Positions 1-6,299 of a DNA stretch of 12,516 nucleotides are shown here, one piece after another (positions within the stretch are counted from its first letter, which is position 1; the number at the start of each line of letters is the position of its first letter). The position numbers and the translations under genes are program-made. The stretch comes from DASPKM01 sp036402175. Its GTDB lineage: Bacteria; Bacteroidota; Bacteroidia; Chitinophagales; Chitinophagaceae. The DNA lies in NCBI GenBank assembly GCA_036402175.1, contig DASWTK010000131.1, forward strand, positions 1-12,516, read 5' to 3'. The notes under the pieces were generated by a model. The model had not been told where the DNA came from. It saw only the letters and a list, made by a program, of their open reading frames with translations, and searched no databases.

Positions 1-15
1 TGAACCACCCATTTA

Positions 16-45
16 TTGTGACATCTTCCATATTCTTTACTTTTG
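16..45 (+). promoter_or_regulatory. Bacteroidota-type promoter for the putrescine operon
   Basis: The sequence has TTG at 16-18 and TACTTTTG at 38-45, separated by 19 bases. This matches the TTG / TAnnTTTG arrangement used by the primary sigma factor of Bacteroidota. Transcription would begin a few bases after position 45, leaving a leader of only about 10 bases before the ATG at 63. The motif match is seen directly; activity is inferred. Confidence 0.6.
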
Positions 46-62
46 CAGCTTAATCCCGGAAC

Positions 63-941
63 ATGCATAAAGTAAAGGTGGGTATTGTTCAGATGAGCTG
101 TGTGGCCGACAAACAGGCCAATATCGAAAAAGCTGTGCAGAAGGTACGCGAAGCGGCTGCCGGTGGCGCACAGATCGTTTGTTTGCAGGAGCTTTTTACC
201 TCGCTGTATTTCTGCGATGTAGAGAACTACGACAATTTTAAACTGGCCGAGCCAATCCCGGGCCCTACAACCGATATTCTTGCCAAACTTGCGGGTGAAC
301 TTGGTGTGGTGATCATAGCTTCGCTATTTGAAAAGAGAACGCAGGGAATTTATCACAATACCACTGCTGTGCTGGATGCGGATGGAAGCTACATGGGAAA
401 GTATCGGAAGATGCACATACCCGATGATCCGTCTTATTACGAAAAATTTTACTTTACTCCGGGCGACCTCGGTTACAAAGTATTCAAAACGAAATTTGCA
501 ACATTCGGAGTACTCGTCTGCTGGGATCAATGGTATCCTGAAGCAGCAAGGATCACCGCACTCATGGGAGCGGAAATATTATTCTATCCAACCGCAATTG
601 GCTGGGCTACTTCGCAGGATGAAGAGACCAATACAGAACAATACAATGCATGGCAAACCATACAAAAAAGTCATGGTGTTGCTAACGGCGTTCACGTTGT
701 AAGCGTTAACCGCGTGGGTTATGAGCAGGATGGCGCGATGAAGTTCTGGGGTGGATCATTTGTATGTAATCCTTTCGGTTCGGTTCTTTATCAGGCCAGC
801 CATGAATCAGAAGAAGTAAAAGTAATTGAAGTGGATTTGTCGAAGACCGACCGCTATCGGACGCACTGGCCATTTTTACGCGATAGAAGGATCGATTCGT
901 ACCAGCCGATCACAAAAAGGTTTATCGACGAAACAATCTAA
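63..941 (+). CDS. aguB: N-carbamoylputrescine amidase (nitrilase superfamily)
   Basis: Hydrolyses N-carbamoylputrescine to putrescine, CO2 and ammonia, the last step of the agmatine route to putrescine, in the cytoplasm. The 292-residue length is normal for the family. The nitrilase catalytic triad is visible: Glu43 in LQELF, Lys116 in YRKMHIPD and Cys153 in LVCWDQWYPEAAR, with the supporting Glu127 in YYEKFYFTPGD. The WDQWYPE and HIPDDPSYYEK signatures are those of carbamoylputrescine amidases rather than general nitrilases. No signal peptide. The next gene, agmatine deiminase, starts 5 bases after the stop and supplies its substrate, so the two are almost certainly co-transcribed from the promoter at 16-45. 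The start at 63 is supported by the MHKVKVGIVQM beginning, which is where family members start. Confidence 0.95.
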   Translation: MHKVKVGIVQMSCVADKQANIEKAVQKVREAAAGGAQIVCLQELFTSLYFCDVENYDNFKLAEPIPGPTTDILAKLAGELGVVIIASLFEKRTQGIYHNTTAVLDADGSYMGKYRKMHIPDDPSYYEKFYFTPGDLGYKVFKTKFATFGVLVCWDQWYPEAARITALMGAEILFYPTAIGWATSQDEETNTEQYNAWQTIQKSHGVANGVHVVSVNRVGYEQDGAMKFWGGSFVCNPFGSVLYQASHESEEVKVIEVDLSKTDRYRTHWPFLRDRRIDSYQPITKRFIDETI

Positions 942-946
942 GACCC

Positions 947-2050
947 ATGCACGATTTGCCTGCCATTGATCATCAAAACAAAATCAGCATGATGCACAAT
1001 GGCCAACCAACACCCAAACAACTGGGCTATTATTTTCCTGCAGAATTTGCACCACACGTTGCAACCTGGCTAAGCTGGCCGCATAAAGAAGCCTCCTGGC
1101 CAGGAAAGATCCATACAATCTATCCTTATTATTGCGAATTCATAAAAGAGCTTACGAAAGGTGAAGATGTATTCATCAATGTGAACGATGAAAACATGGA
1201 AGCCTTTGCGGTTTCATGCCTTGAAAACGCGGGCGTAAACACTGAAAGGATAACTTTCTGCATTCACCCCACCAATGACGCCTGGTGCCGTGACCACGGA
1301 CCGGCATTCCTGGTAAATCCAAACGCGCCTGAACATAAAAAAGTAATTGTAGACTGGAACTACAATGCATGGGGCGGTAAATATCCACCATTCGACCTCG
1401 ACGATGTGATCCCTACGCTTATTGCGGATTACTACAAGGTCCCGGTTTATCACCCCGGCATCATCATGGAAGGTGGATCGGTTGAATTTAACGGCAACGG
1501 AACGCTGATGACATCAACTGCCTGTTTATTGAATCCTAACCGTAATCCGCATTTATCACAGGAACAAATTGAAGAGTACCTGGTGAATTATTATGGAGTA
1601 GAACAGGTTTTGTGGATAGATGAAGGAATTGTAGGGGACGATACCGATGGACACATTGACGACACAGTACGATTTGTAAATGAGGATACTGTTTTAACTG
1701 TGATAGAGGATAATAAGGCAGATGAGAATTATGAGTTACTGCAATTGAACCTGCGGCAGCTGAAACAGATGAGACTCCTGAATGGAAAGCAACTTAACAT
1801 TGTGGAATTACCCATGCCCGACCTGGTGATATACGAAGATCAACGCCTGCCAGCTTCCTATGCGAACTTTTATATCGCCAATTCATCGGTGATTGTTCCA
1901 ACATTCAGGTGCAAAAAAGATGAAATGGCATTAAGGATCATCAGCGAATGTTTTCCCGGACGGAATGTGATCGGGATTGATTCAACGGAGATCATCTGGG
2001 GCCTGGGCAGCTTTCATTGCCTGAGTCAGCAGGAGCCGGCAATAGTCTGA
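947..2050 (+). CDS. aguA: Agmatine deiminase
   Basis: Converts agmatine to N-carbamoylputrescine and ammonia, the substrate of the gene just upstream. It belongs to the guanidino-group-modifying (peptidyl-arginine deiminase-like) superfamily. Visible signatures: YYFPAEFAPHVATWLSWPH near residues 28-46, WCRDHGPAF at 113-121 (Asp116 region), MEGGSVEFNGNGT at 174-186, DDTDGHIDD at 231-239 with catalytic His236, and the nucleophile Cys358 in GSFHCLSQQEPA at the C-terminus. At 367 residues it is full length. The first 15 residues precede the usual family start (homologues begin near TPKQLGYYF), so Met15 or Met16 (989 or 992) could be the true start; 947 is kept because it lies 5 bases after the preceding stop. 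No signal peptide is seen, consistent with a cytoplasmic enzyme. Confidence 0.95.
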   Translation: MHDLPAIDHQNKISMMHNGQPTPKQLGYYFPAEFAPHVATWLSWPHKEASWPGKIHTIYPYYCEFIKELTKGEDVFINVNDENMEAFAVSCLENAGVNTERITFCIHPTNDAWCRDHGPAFLVNPNAPEHKKVIVDWNYNAWGGKYPPFDLDDVIPTLIADYYKVPVYHPGIIMEGGSVEFNGNGTLMTSTACLLNPNRNPHLSQEQIEEYLVNYYGVEQVLWIDEGIVGDDTDGHIDDTVRFVNEDTVLTVIEDNKADENYELLQLNLRQLKQMRLLNGKQLNIVELPMPDLVIYEDQRLPASYANFYIANSSVIVPTFRCKKDEMALRIISECFPGRNVIGIDSTEIIWGLGSFHCLSQQEPAIV

Positions 2051-2107
2051 TCTGAAAAAAAATTTCAATATTAATGATGCGGGGATTATCTTCATACCAA
2101 CAAAAAA

Positions 2108-2129
2108 GCCCGTTGTAGAAACAACAGGC
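2108..2129 (+). terminator. Probable intrinsic terminator of the putrescine operon
   Basis: GCC-C-GTTGT and ACAAC-A-GGC pair around an AGAA loop, with one C/A mismatch, preceded by six A and followed by CTTT. The stem lies about 58 bases past the stop at 2050. The T-run is short, so termination may be partial; the A-tract before the stem would help only on the opposite strand. Confidence 0.5.
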
Positions 2130-2236
2130 CTTTAACGATTGCTTGCCATATGAAAATCTTACTAATATCTTATGTTATCCCGGTTTTATCGACTAATGGC
2201 CTTTAACTACTTGCCTGCCTAACGATTGCCTGCCAT
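2127..2236 (+). repeat. Degenerate short direct repeat, three copies
   Basis: The word AACGATTGCYTGCCAT occurs at 2134-2149 and 2221-2236, with a diverged copy at 2205-2220 (AACTACTTGCCTGCCT) directly next to the last one in 16-base register. The word GGCCTTTAAC precedes both the first copy (2127-2136) and the second (2198-2207), 71 bases apart. This suggests a local duplication or slippage; no function is evident. Confidence 0.45.
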
Positions 2237-2377
2237 TTTGAATAACCGTTGCTTTGTCAAAAATAGGACTCGTTGTTCTTTACCAAGATTAACTTATTGC
2301 AAACTATATGATTCCTAAGCCCGGTCAGGAAGGCTAAAAGCCTTATCCACAGGGGGTTTCAGGGAATTTTTCATATT

Positions 2378-3925
2378 ATGTCCAACCGTACGCCAGATAT
2401 ATTGTTTCAACTCATTCATTCCCTTGAAAAAGCGGAAAAAAGGCATTTCAAGCTCTATATAAAACGCAGTTCTTCCAGGGACAATCTCAAGATCGTGCGC
2501 CTTTTTGACGCCATTGACAAGCTCAGGGAATATGACGAAAAGGCATTGCTGAAGAAACTTACCGGCATTCAGAAACCACAACTGGCCAATCTCAAGACCC
2601 ATTTATACAAACAATTGCTTGCAAGCCTTCGTTTATTGAAGAGTGCCGACAGCATCGACCTTCAACTGAACGAACAATTCGATTACGGGCACATCCTGTA
2701 TAAAAAGGGATTGTTCCAGCAAAGTCTCCGGATCCTGGAACGGGCAAAAGAGATTGCGAAAACCCACCAGAAATACAATTTTCTGACACAGGTAATAGCC
2801 CTGGAAAAAAGGATCGAAACATTGCATATCACACGCAGCATGCACGACCGGGCAGAAAGCCTTTCGGTGGAAGCCGTGGAAGTGAGTTCCCATATTAATA
2901 TGGTATCAAGGCTTTCGAACCTTGCATTACAGTTATACAGTTGGTATATACGTTACGGGCATGCGAGAAATGAAGAAGATGAAAAAGGTGTGAAGCAGTT
3001 CATGCGCGAAAACCTTCCCCCCGATGCTCACCTGCAAAAAGGATTTTATGAAAGATTGTACCTGTATCAAAGCTATTGCTGGTACGCGTTCATCCGTCAG
3101 GATTTTCTGCAGTATTACCGGTACACGCAGAAATGGGTAGACCTGTTCAGGGAGCAGCCCTTAATGGTGCGTGTTGAGACAGGCCATTATATAAAGGGCA
3201 TGCACAACCTGCTGAATGCGCATTTTGATCTGCGCAACTTCCGTCAGTTTGATATTGCGTTGAAACAGTTCCAGGCCTTTTCAAAAACAGAACGGGTTCA
3301 GCAACACGATAACTTCAGGACACAGACATTCATTTATATTTCGCAGGCGAGGATCAACCAGCATTTCATGATCGGAACTTTTTCGAAAGGACTTGCCCTG
3401 GTGCCCGAAATAGAATCAAAGATGGAGGAGTACTCCTTATTCATCGACAGGCACAGGATACTTGTGCTGAACTATAAGATCGCAACATTATACTTTGGTA
3501 GCGGTGATTATGCAACCTGCATCGATTACCTGCAAAAGATCATTCATGATTCGGTTGATCTGCGGTACGACCTTCAATGCTATTCGCGCCTGTTGCACCT
3601 GCTGGCGCATTATGAGATAGGAAATTATGATATCATGGACTCACTCATAAGGTCGGTTTACCGTTTCATGGCAAAAATGGAAAACCTGACTGTTGTGGAA
3701 GAGGAGATATTCAAATTTCTACGCGCAAGTTTCAGGGTACCACTGCAAAAACTAAAACCCGAACTGGAACAATTCCTTCAGAATATCAAACACCTCGAAA
3801 AGAACCGTTTTGAAACCCGCGCATTTGCTTACCTGGATATTATTTCATGGGTTGAGAGTAAGGTTTATAGGAAGACGATGAGTGAGGTTATTTATGGGAA
3901 GTATGTTAAGAGCAAGAGGAGATGA
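2378..3925 (+). CDS. Conserved helical (TPR-like) protein of unknown function
   Basis: I do not recognise a named family. The 515-residue product has no signal peptide or membrane segment and is rich in Leu, Arg, Lys, Tyr and Gln. It begins with a charged helix (SNRTPDILFQLIHSLEKAEK), followed by many amphipathic helices with repeated aromatic residues, such as LRILERAKEIAKTHQKYN and ALQLYSWYIRYG. That pattern resembles TPR or TPR-like superhelical scaffolds, although no clean 34-residue repeat can be read by eye. It ends in a basic tail (YGKYVKSKRR). Similar large helical cytoplasmic proteins are common in Bacteroidota and usually unannotated. It stands alone: upstream genes are terminated, and the downstream neighbour converges on it across a long palindrome. 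A protein-binding scaffold role is only an inference. The start at 2378 follows an AT-rich stretch (TTCATATT). Confidence 0.85.
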   Translation: MSNRTPDILFQLIHSLEKAEKRHFKLYIKRSSSRDNLKIVRLFDAIDKLREYDEKALLKKLTGIQKPQLANLKTHLYKQLLASLRLLKSADSIDLQLNEQFDYGHILYKKGLFQQSLRILERAKEIAKTHQKYNFLTQVIALEKRIETLHITRSMHDRAESLSVEAVEVSSHINMVSRLSNLALQLYSWYIRYGHARNEEDEKGVKQFMRENLPPDAHLQKGFYERLYLYQSYCWYAFIRQDFLQYYRYTQKWVDLFREQPLMVRVETGHYIKGMHNLLNAHFDLRNFRQFDIALKQFQAFSKTERVQQHDNFRTQTFIYISQARINQHFMIGTFSKGLALVPEIESKMEEYSLFIDRHRILVLNYKIATLYFGSGDYATCIDYLQKIIHDSVDLRYDLQCYSRLLHLLAHYEIGNYDIMDSLIRSVYRFMAKMENLTVVEEEIFKFLRASFRVPLQKLKPELEQFLQNIKHLEKNRFETRAFAYLDIISWVESKVYRKTMSEVIYGKYVKSKRR

Positions 3926-4045
3926 TTAGCCAATTTTGCCAATTAGCCAATAAGCAAATGAATACACTGATTAACGTTATGAATTATTCATCACGTCATT
4001 AAAACTCCTAATTGGCTTATTTGCTTATTGGCAAAATTGGCTAAT
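3925..4045. repeat. Long AT-rich imperfect palindrome, probable bidirectional terminator
   Basis: The outer arms pair perfectly over 19 bases (3925-3943 with 4027-4045). An 8-base bulge follows (3944-3951, TAGCCAAT), then a further perfect 8 base pairs (3952-3959 with 4019-4026). The bulge can instead pair with 4011-4017, giving alternative registers. Both arms are built from variants of an 8-base word (TTAGCCAA, TTTTGCCAA, TAAGCAAA). It overlaps the last base of the stop codon at 3925 and ends 7 bases before the stop of the convergent lipoprotein gene, so transcripts from both sides would carry the hairpin. Confidence 0.75.
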
Positions 4046-4052
4046 TGTTTTC

Positions 4053-4451
4053 CTATGGCAAAAAGATCAACCCCAAATTCGTCGTTCTTCCCGAATCCAC
4101 CGCAATCTTAATCAGTTCCAGTGAATTAAGTCCGGGATCGGCAGGCTGGATCAGGAGTGTATATTCGCCAGCCTTTACATTTTTCATGCTGAACGCGCCG
4201 GTCCTGTTTACAATTTCAAATTCGGTATAACTCAGGGTATCATTGTATAACGTCAGACTGAATTTTGTCTCGGGCATGACCTTTCCTGTCAGAAATCCGG
4301 TTGAAGAAATAACAGGATCGGCAACGGGTCCGATATCCTCAACAGAATCCTTAACCAGAATGTCTTCGGCAGGTAAACTTTCTTTTTTACAGGCAACTAT
4401 CGAAGTAACAAATGCAGCAATGAACACCGCATAGATGAGATAACGTTTCAT
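4053..4451 (-). CDS. Small lipoprotein with carboxypeptidase-regulatory/transthyretin-like domain
   Basis: The 132-residue product starts with a type II signal peptide (MKRYLIYAVFIAAFVTSIVA) ending in the lipobox IVAC, so it is probably lipidated at Cys21 and membrane anchored. After an acidic linker (residues 24-50), the remainder reads as one small beta-sandwich domain: STGFLTGKVMPETKFSLTLY, then TGAFSMKNVKAGEYTLLIQP and TNLGLIFLP. The pattern of a new-value phrase followed by G-x-Y-T-L-x-I is typical of carboxypeptidase D regulatory-like / transthyretin-like folds common in Bacteroidota surface proteins. No catalytic residues are apparent. It is transcribed alone from a good promoter at 4476-4506 and converges on the helical-protein gene. 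The substrate or partner is unknown. Confidence 0.85.
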   Translation of the reverse strand: MKRYLIYAVFIAAFVTSIVACKKESLPAEDILVKDSVEDIGPVADPVISSTGFLTGKVMPETKFSLTLYNDTLSYTEFEIVNRTGAFSMKNVKAGEYTLLIQPADPGLNSLELIKIAVDSGRTTNLGLIFLP

Positions 4452-4475
4452 AAGTTGGATTTTAAAATTTCTTTA

Positions 4476-4506
4476 CAAATGTATTGAAGCATAGAGACAG
4501 ATACAA
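4476..4506 (-). promoter_or_regulatory. Bacteroidota-type promoter for the lipoprotein gene
   Basis: Read on the minus strand, TTG (4506-4504) is followed after exactly 20 bases by TACATTTG (4483-4476), an exact match to TAnnTTTG. The ATG at 4451 lies about 25 bases downstream. An inverted repeat AGAGAC / GTCTCT (4493-4512) covers the TTG element and could be an operator. Confidence 0.7.
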
Positions 4507-4515
4507 GTCTCTCTG

Positions 4516-4595
4516 ATGCAATAAATTGCATGTCGTGCCCGATCCCATTAGTAGAATTTTAAACACTCATGTGCAATGAGTTGCGAATCGTTCCC
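4516..4595. promoter_or_regulatory. Palindrome and diverged direct copy in a divergent control region
   Basis: ATGCAAT-AA-ATTGCAT (4516-4531) is a palindrome with perfect 7-base arms. The 24 bases from 4517 to 4540 recur 55 bases on at 4572-4595 with 18 of 24 matches, keeping TGCAAT, TTGC, TCGT and CCC. Paired half-sites of this kind between divergent genes suit binding of a dimeric regulator to either the lipoprotein gene or the YHS operon. The repeat is seen; binding is inferred. Confidence 0.4.
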
Positions 4596-4703
4596 AAAAT
4601 TGAACCTGATTATTTTTTTAAAAACTGTCTAACTGTAATGCACATGACATCCGCCGGGCCGTTTCCGTCTTTTCTTTGAGGTTGAATAAAAATCAATCGA
4701 ATA

Positions 4704-5708
4704 ATGAAACAGTTAACGGCCACACCCAAGGAACTGCGTGAGAAAGCCATTTACAGAAAAGCTTACTCTTTAAGGACATCGGCAATTCTTGCAGGTTTAT
4801 TTTTTACCGCAGTATTTACGCTGCTGCTTACCGGATCGCTGCAAGCGCAAAAATTCAACGGAAAATACTTTAATAATGTAGATGCCAATAACATCATCCT
4901 CGACGGCTATGATGCTGTGGCGTTTTTCACAGACAAAAAACCTGTGAAAGGAAAACCAGAATTCCGGTTTAATTATGAAGACGCCATTTATCAGTTTGCT
5001 TCAAAAGAACACCTGGACCTTTTTGCAGCAAATCCCGATAAATACAAACCGCAATTCGGTGGTTGGTGCGCGTACGCGGTTTCACTGGGAAGAATTGCTC
5101 CGATTGATGTTAATACCTTTTCAATTGTCAACGGAAGGCTTGTGATCCAGCATAACCAGCGCGCAGTGAATGGTTGGAACAAGGATGTGCAGGGAAACCT
5201 TCAACTGGCAGACAAATACTGGCCGAAGGTAGCTGAACATGGAGGCAACCAGATCACTACTGACGCGGAAAAGAGCTTTCTGAACAATACCGATCCAAAC
5301 GGTGTGATCATTCAGGGTTATGACGCGGTTGCATACTTCACTGAAAACAAAGCAATCCATGGAGATCCTGCATTCTCTGCAAGGTACAATGGTGCAACTT
5401 ATTGGTTCGCATCGCAGAAAAATGCCGACATGTTCAAAGATCATCCCGAAATGTTCGCGCCCCAGTATGGTAGCTTCTGTGGATATGCCATGAGTCTGAA
5501 TAAACTGAGACCTGTGAATCCTGAAATATTCCAGATCGTTGACGGCAGACTGATTCTTCAGCACACACAGGATGCATACGATCAATTCAACAAAGATGTT
5601 ACCGGCAATACCGCGAAGGCCGATAAAAACTGGCCCGGCCAGATTAAGAAGCACGCGGGGAGAAAAGTAAAATTCGACAAACCCGCGAAAGCAGTAGTGG
5701 GACGTTAA
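4704..5708 (+). CDS. Exported protein with two tandem YHS domains
   Basis: The 334-residue product has a long basic N-terminal region, a hydrophobic segment at about 26-46 and a likely signal peptidase site after LQA (around residue 48), so it is probably exported. Two copies of a YHS-type domain follow, about 62-174 and 199-311. Matching blocks are IILDGYDAVAFFTDKKPVKG and VIIQGYDAVAYFTENKAIHG, QFGGWCAYAVSLG and QYGSFCGYAMSLN, IVNGRLVIQH and IVDGRLILQH, and the ends ADKYWP and ADKNWP. Each copy has one Cys (122 and 259) in the place where this subgroup carries it. YHS domains are often found beside metal transport or heme genes and are thought to bind metal; the actual ligand here is unknown. 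It is the first gene of a probable operon: the HbpS-like gene starts 18 bases after its stop. Copy divergence shows an old duplication. Confidence 0.85.
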   Translation: MKQLTATPKELREKAIYRKAYSLRTSAILAGLFFTAVFTLLLTGSLQAQKFNGKYFNNVDANNIILDGYDAVAFFTDKKPVKGKPEFRFNYEDAIYQFASKEHLDLFAANPDKYKPQFGGWCAYAVSLGRIAPIDVNTFSIVNGRLVIQHNQRAVNGWNKDVQGNLQLADKYWPKVAEHGGNQITTDAEKSFLNNTDPNGVIIQGYDAVAYFTENKAIHGDPAFSARYNGATYWFASQKNADMFKDHPEMFAPQYGSFCGYAMSLNKLRPVNPEIFQIVDGRLILQHTQDAYDQFNKDVTGNTAKADKNWPGQIKKHAGRKVKFDKPAKAVVGR

Positions 5709-5726
5709 CAAATAAAAAAATACAAC

Positions 5727-6194
5727 ATGTATAAAATATGCACACTCGTACTGGCAGTATTGTTTTCAGCGGCCTCTTACGCTCAGGTAAGTACAACGAA
5801 GACGATCACACTGGAAGGCGCAAAAAAAGTAGTGACGGAAGCAATCAGGTATGCAAAAGCGAACAATGCTCCCGGAGGTTCTATTGCGGTAGTGGATAAT
5901 GGCGGCAACCTGGTTTACCTGGAGCGCCTTGATGGAACATTTGCGGCTTCCGCCGAAGTTGCAATTCAGAAAGCAAGGACTGCGGCGCAGTTCAAATTGC
6001 CTTCCAAAAAGCTGGAAGATGCGGTGAATAATGGTCGCAATGCCCTGATCACTGTTGGCAGAACATTCCTTCAGGGAGGAATTCCCATTGTTTATAACGG
6101 AGAAATAATCGGCGCGGTAGGCGTTAGCGGAGCCGCAAGCGCTGCGCAGGACGATGAGATTGCAACGGCGGGAAGCAAAGTGAAGATAGATTAA
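5727..6194 (+). CDS. Exported GlcG/HbpS-family (DUF336) heme-binding-type protein
   Basis: The 155-residue product has a clear type I signal peptide (MYKICTLVLAVLFSAASYA, cleavage before Gln20). The mature part is one complete GlcG/HbpS domain: ITLEGAKKVVTEAIRYAKAN near the start, then GGSIAVVDNGGNLVYLERLD, ASAEVAIQKARTAAQF, GGIPIVYNGEIIGAVGVSGA and the ending DDEIATAG. HbpS of Streptomyces is an extracellular heme-binding and redox-sensing protein, and other members are only loosely tied to glycolate or diol use, so the exact role is open. Export to the periplasm or outside is well supported. The close spacing to the YHS gene (18 bases) argues for joint transcription. No enzyme active site can be assigned. 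Confidence 0.85.
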   Translation: MYKICTLVLAVLFSAASYAQVSTTKTITLEGAKKVVTEAIRYAKANNAPGGSIAVVDNGGNLVYLERLDGTFAASAEVAIQKARTAAQFKLPSKKLEDAVNNGRNALITVGRTFLQGGIPIVYNGEIIGAVGVSGAASAAQDDEIATAGSKVKID

Positions 6195-6299
6195 TACCCG
6201 CGTCGGACTCATCATAATTCGTCGGGCATGTACGCTCGAAGTAATCTGGCTGCAGATTGCTGCTGAAAAATCGTGTTCATTAACCTTCAATACAACAAC

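Larger units (their letters stand above)
2051..2377. other. Intergenic region, no gene
   Basis: This 327-base gap holds no convincing coding frame. It contains a probable terminator hairpin right after the agmatine deiminase gene (2108-2129), a degenerate direct repeat (2127-2236), and presumably the promoter of the gene starting at 2378. No sequence matches the full TTG / TAnnTTTG promoter form; the closest is TTG at 2211-2213 followed after 19 bases by CCATTTTG (2233-2240), which lacks the TA and is too weak to call. Confidence 0.6.

Noticed and set aside
328..702. 124-residue frame inside the amidase gene on the same strand
   Set aside because: It is out of frame with a strongly supported nitrilase-family protein and shows no domain.
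4552..4703. Promoter of the YHS operon
   Set aside because: No sequence matches the Bacteroidota -33/-7 form well; TTTCTTTG near 4672-4679 resembles the -7 element but has no TTG at the right distance.
5121..5711. Long open frame antisense to the YHS gene (196 residues)
   Set aside because: It lies wholly opposite a well-supported gene, contains no recognisable domain, and its open state follows from codon use of the real gene.
5766..6290. Open frame antisense to the HbpS-like gene (174 residues)
   Set aside because: It overlaps the real gene almost completely, lacks family features and has a composition unlike a normal protein (Cys- and Arg-rich).
6195..6299. A separate promoter or small gene in the 105-base gap before the propeller gene
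   Set aside because: No TTG / TAnnTTTG pair is found. A short AATCT/AGATT inverted repeat is present but too weak to call as a terminator.
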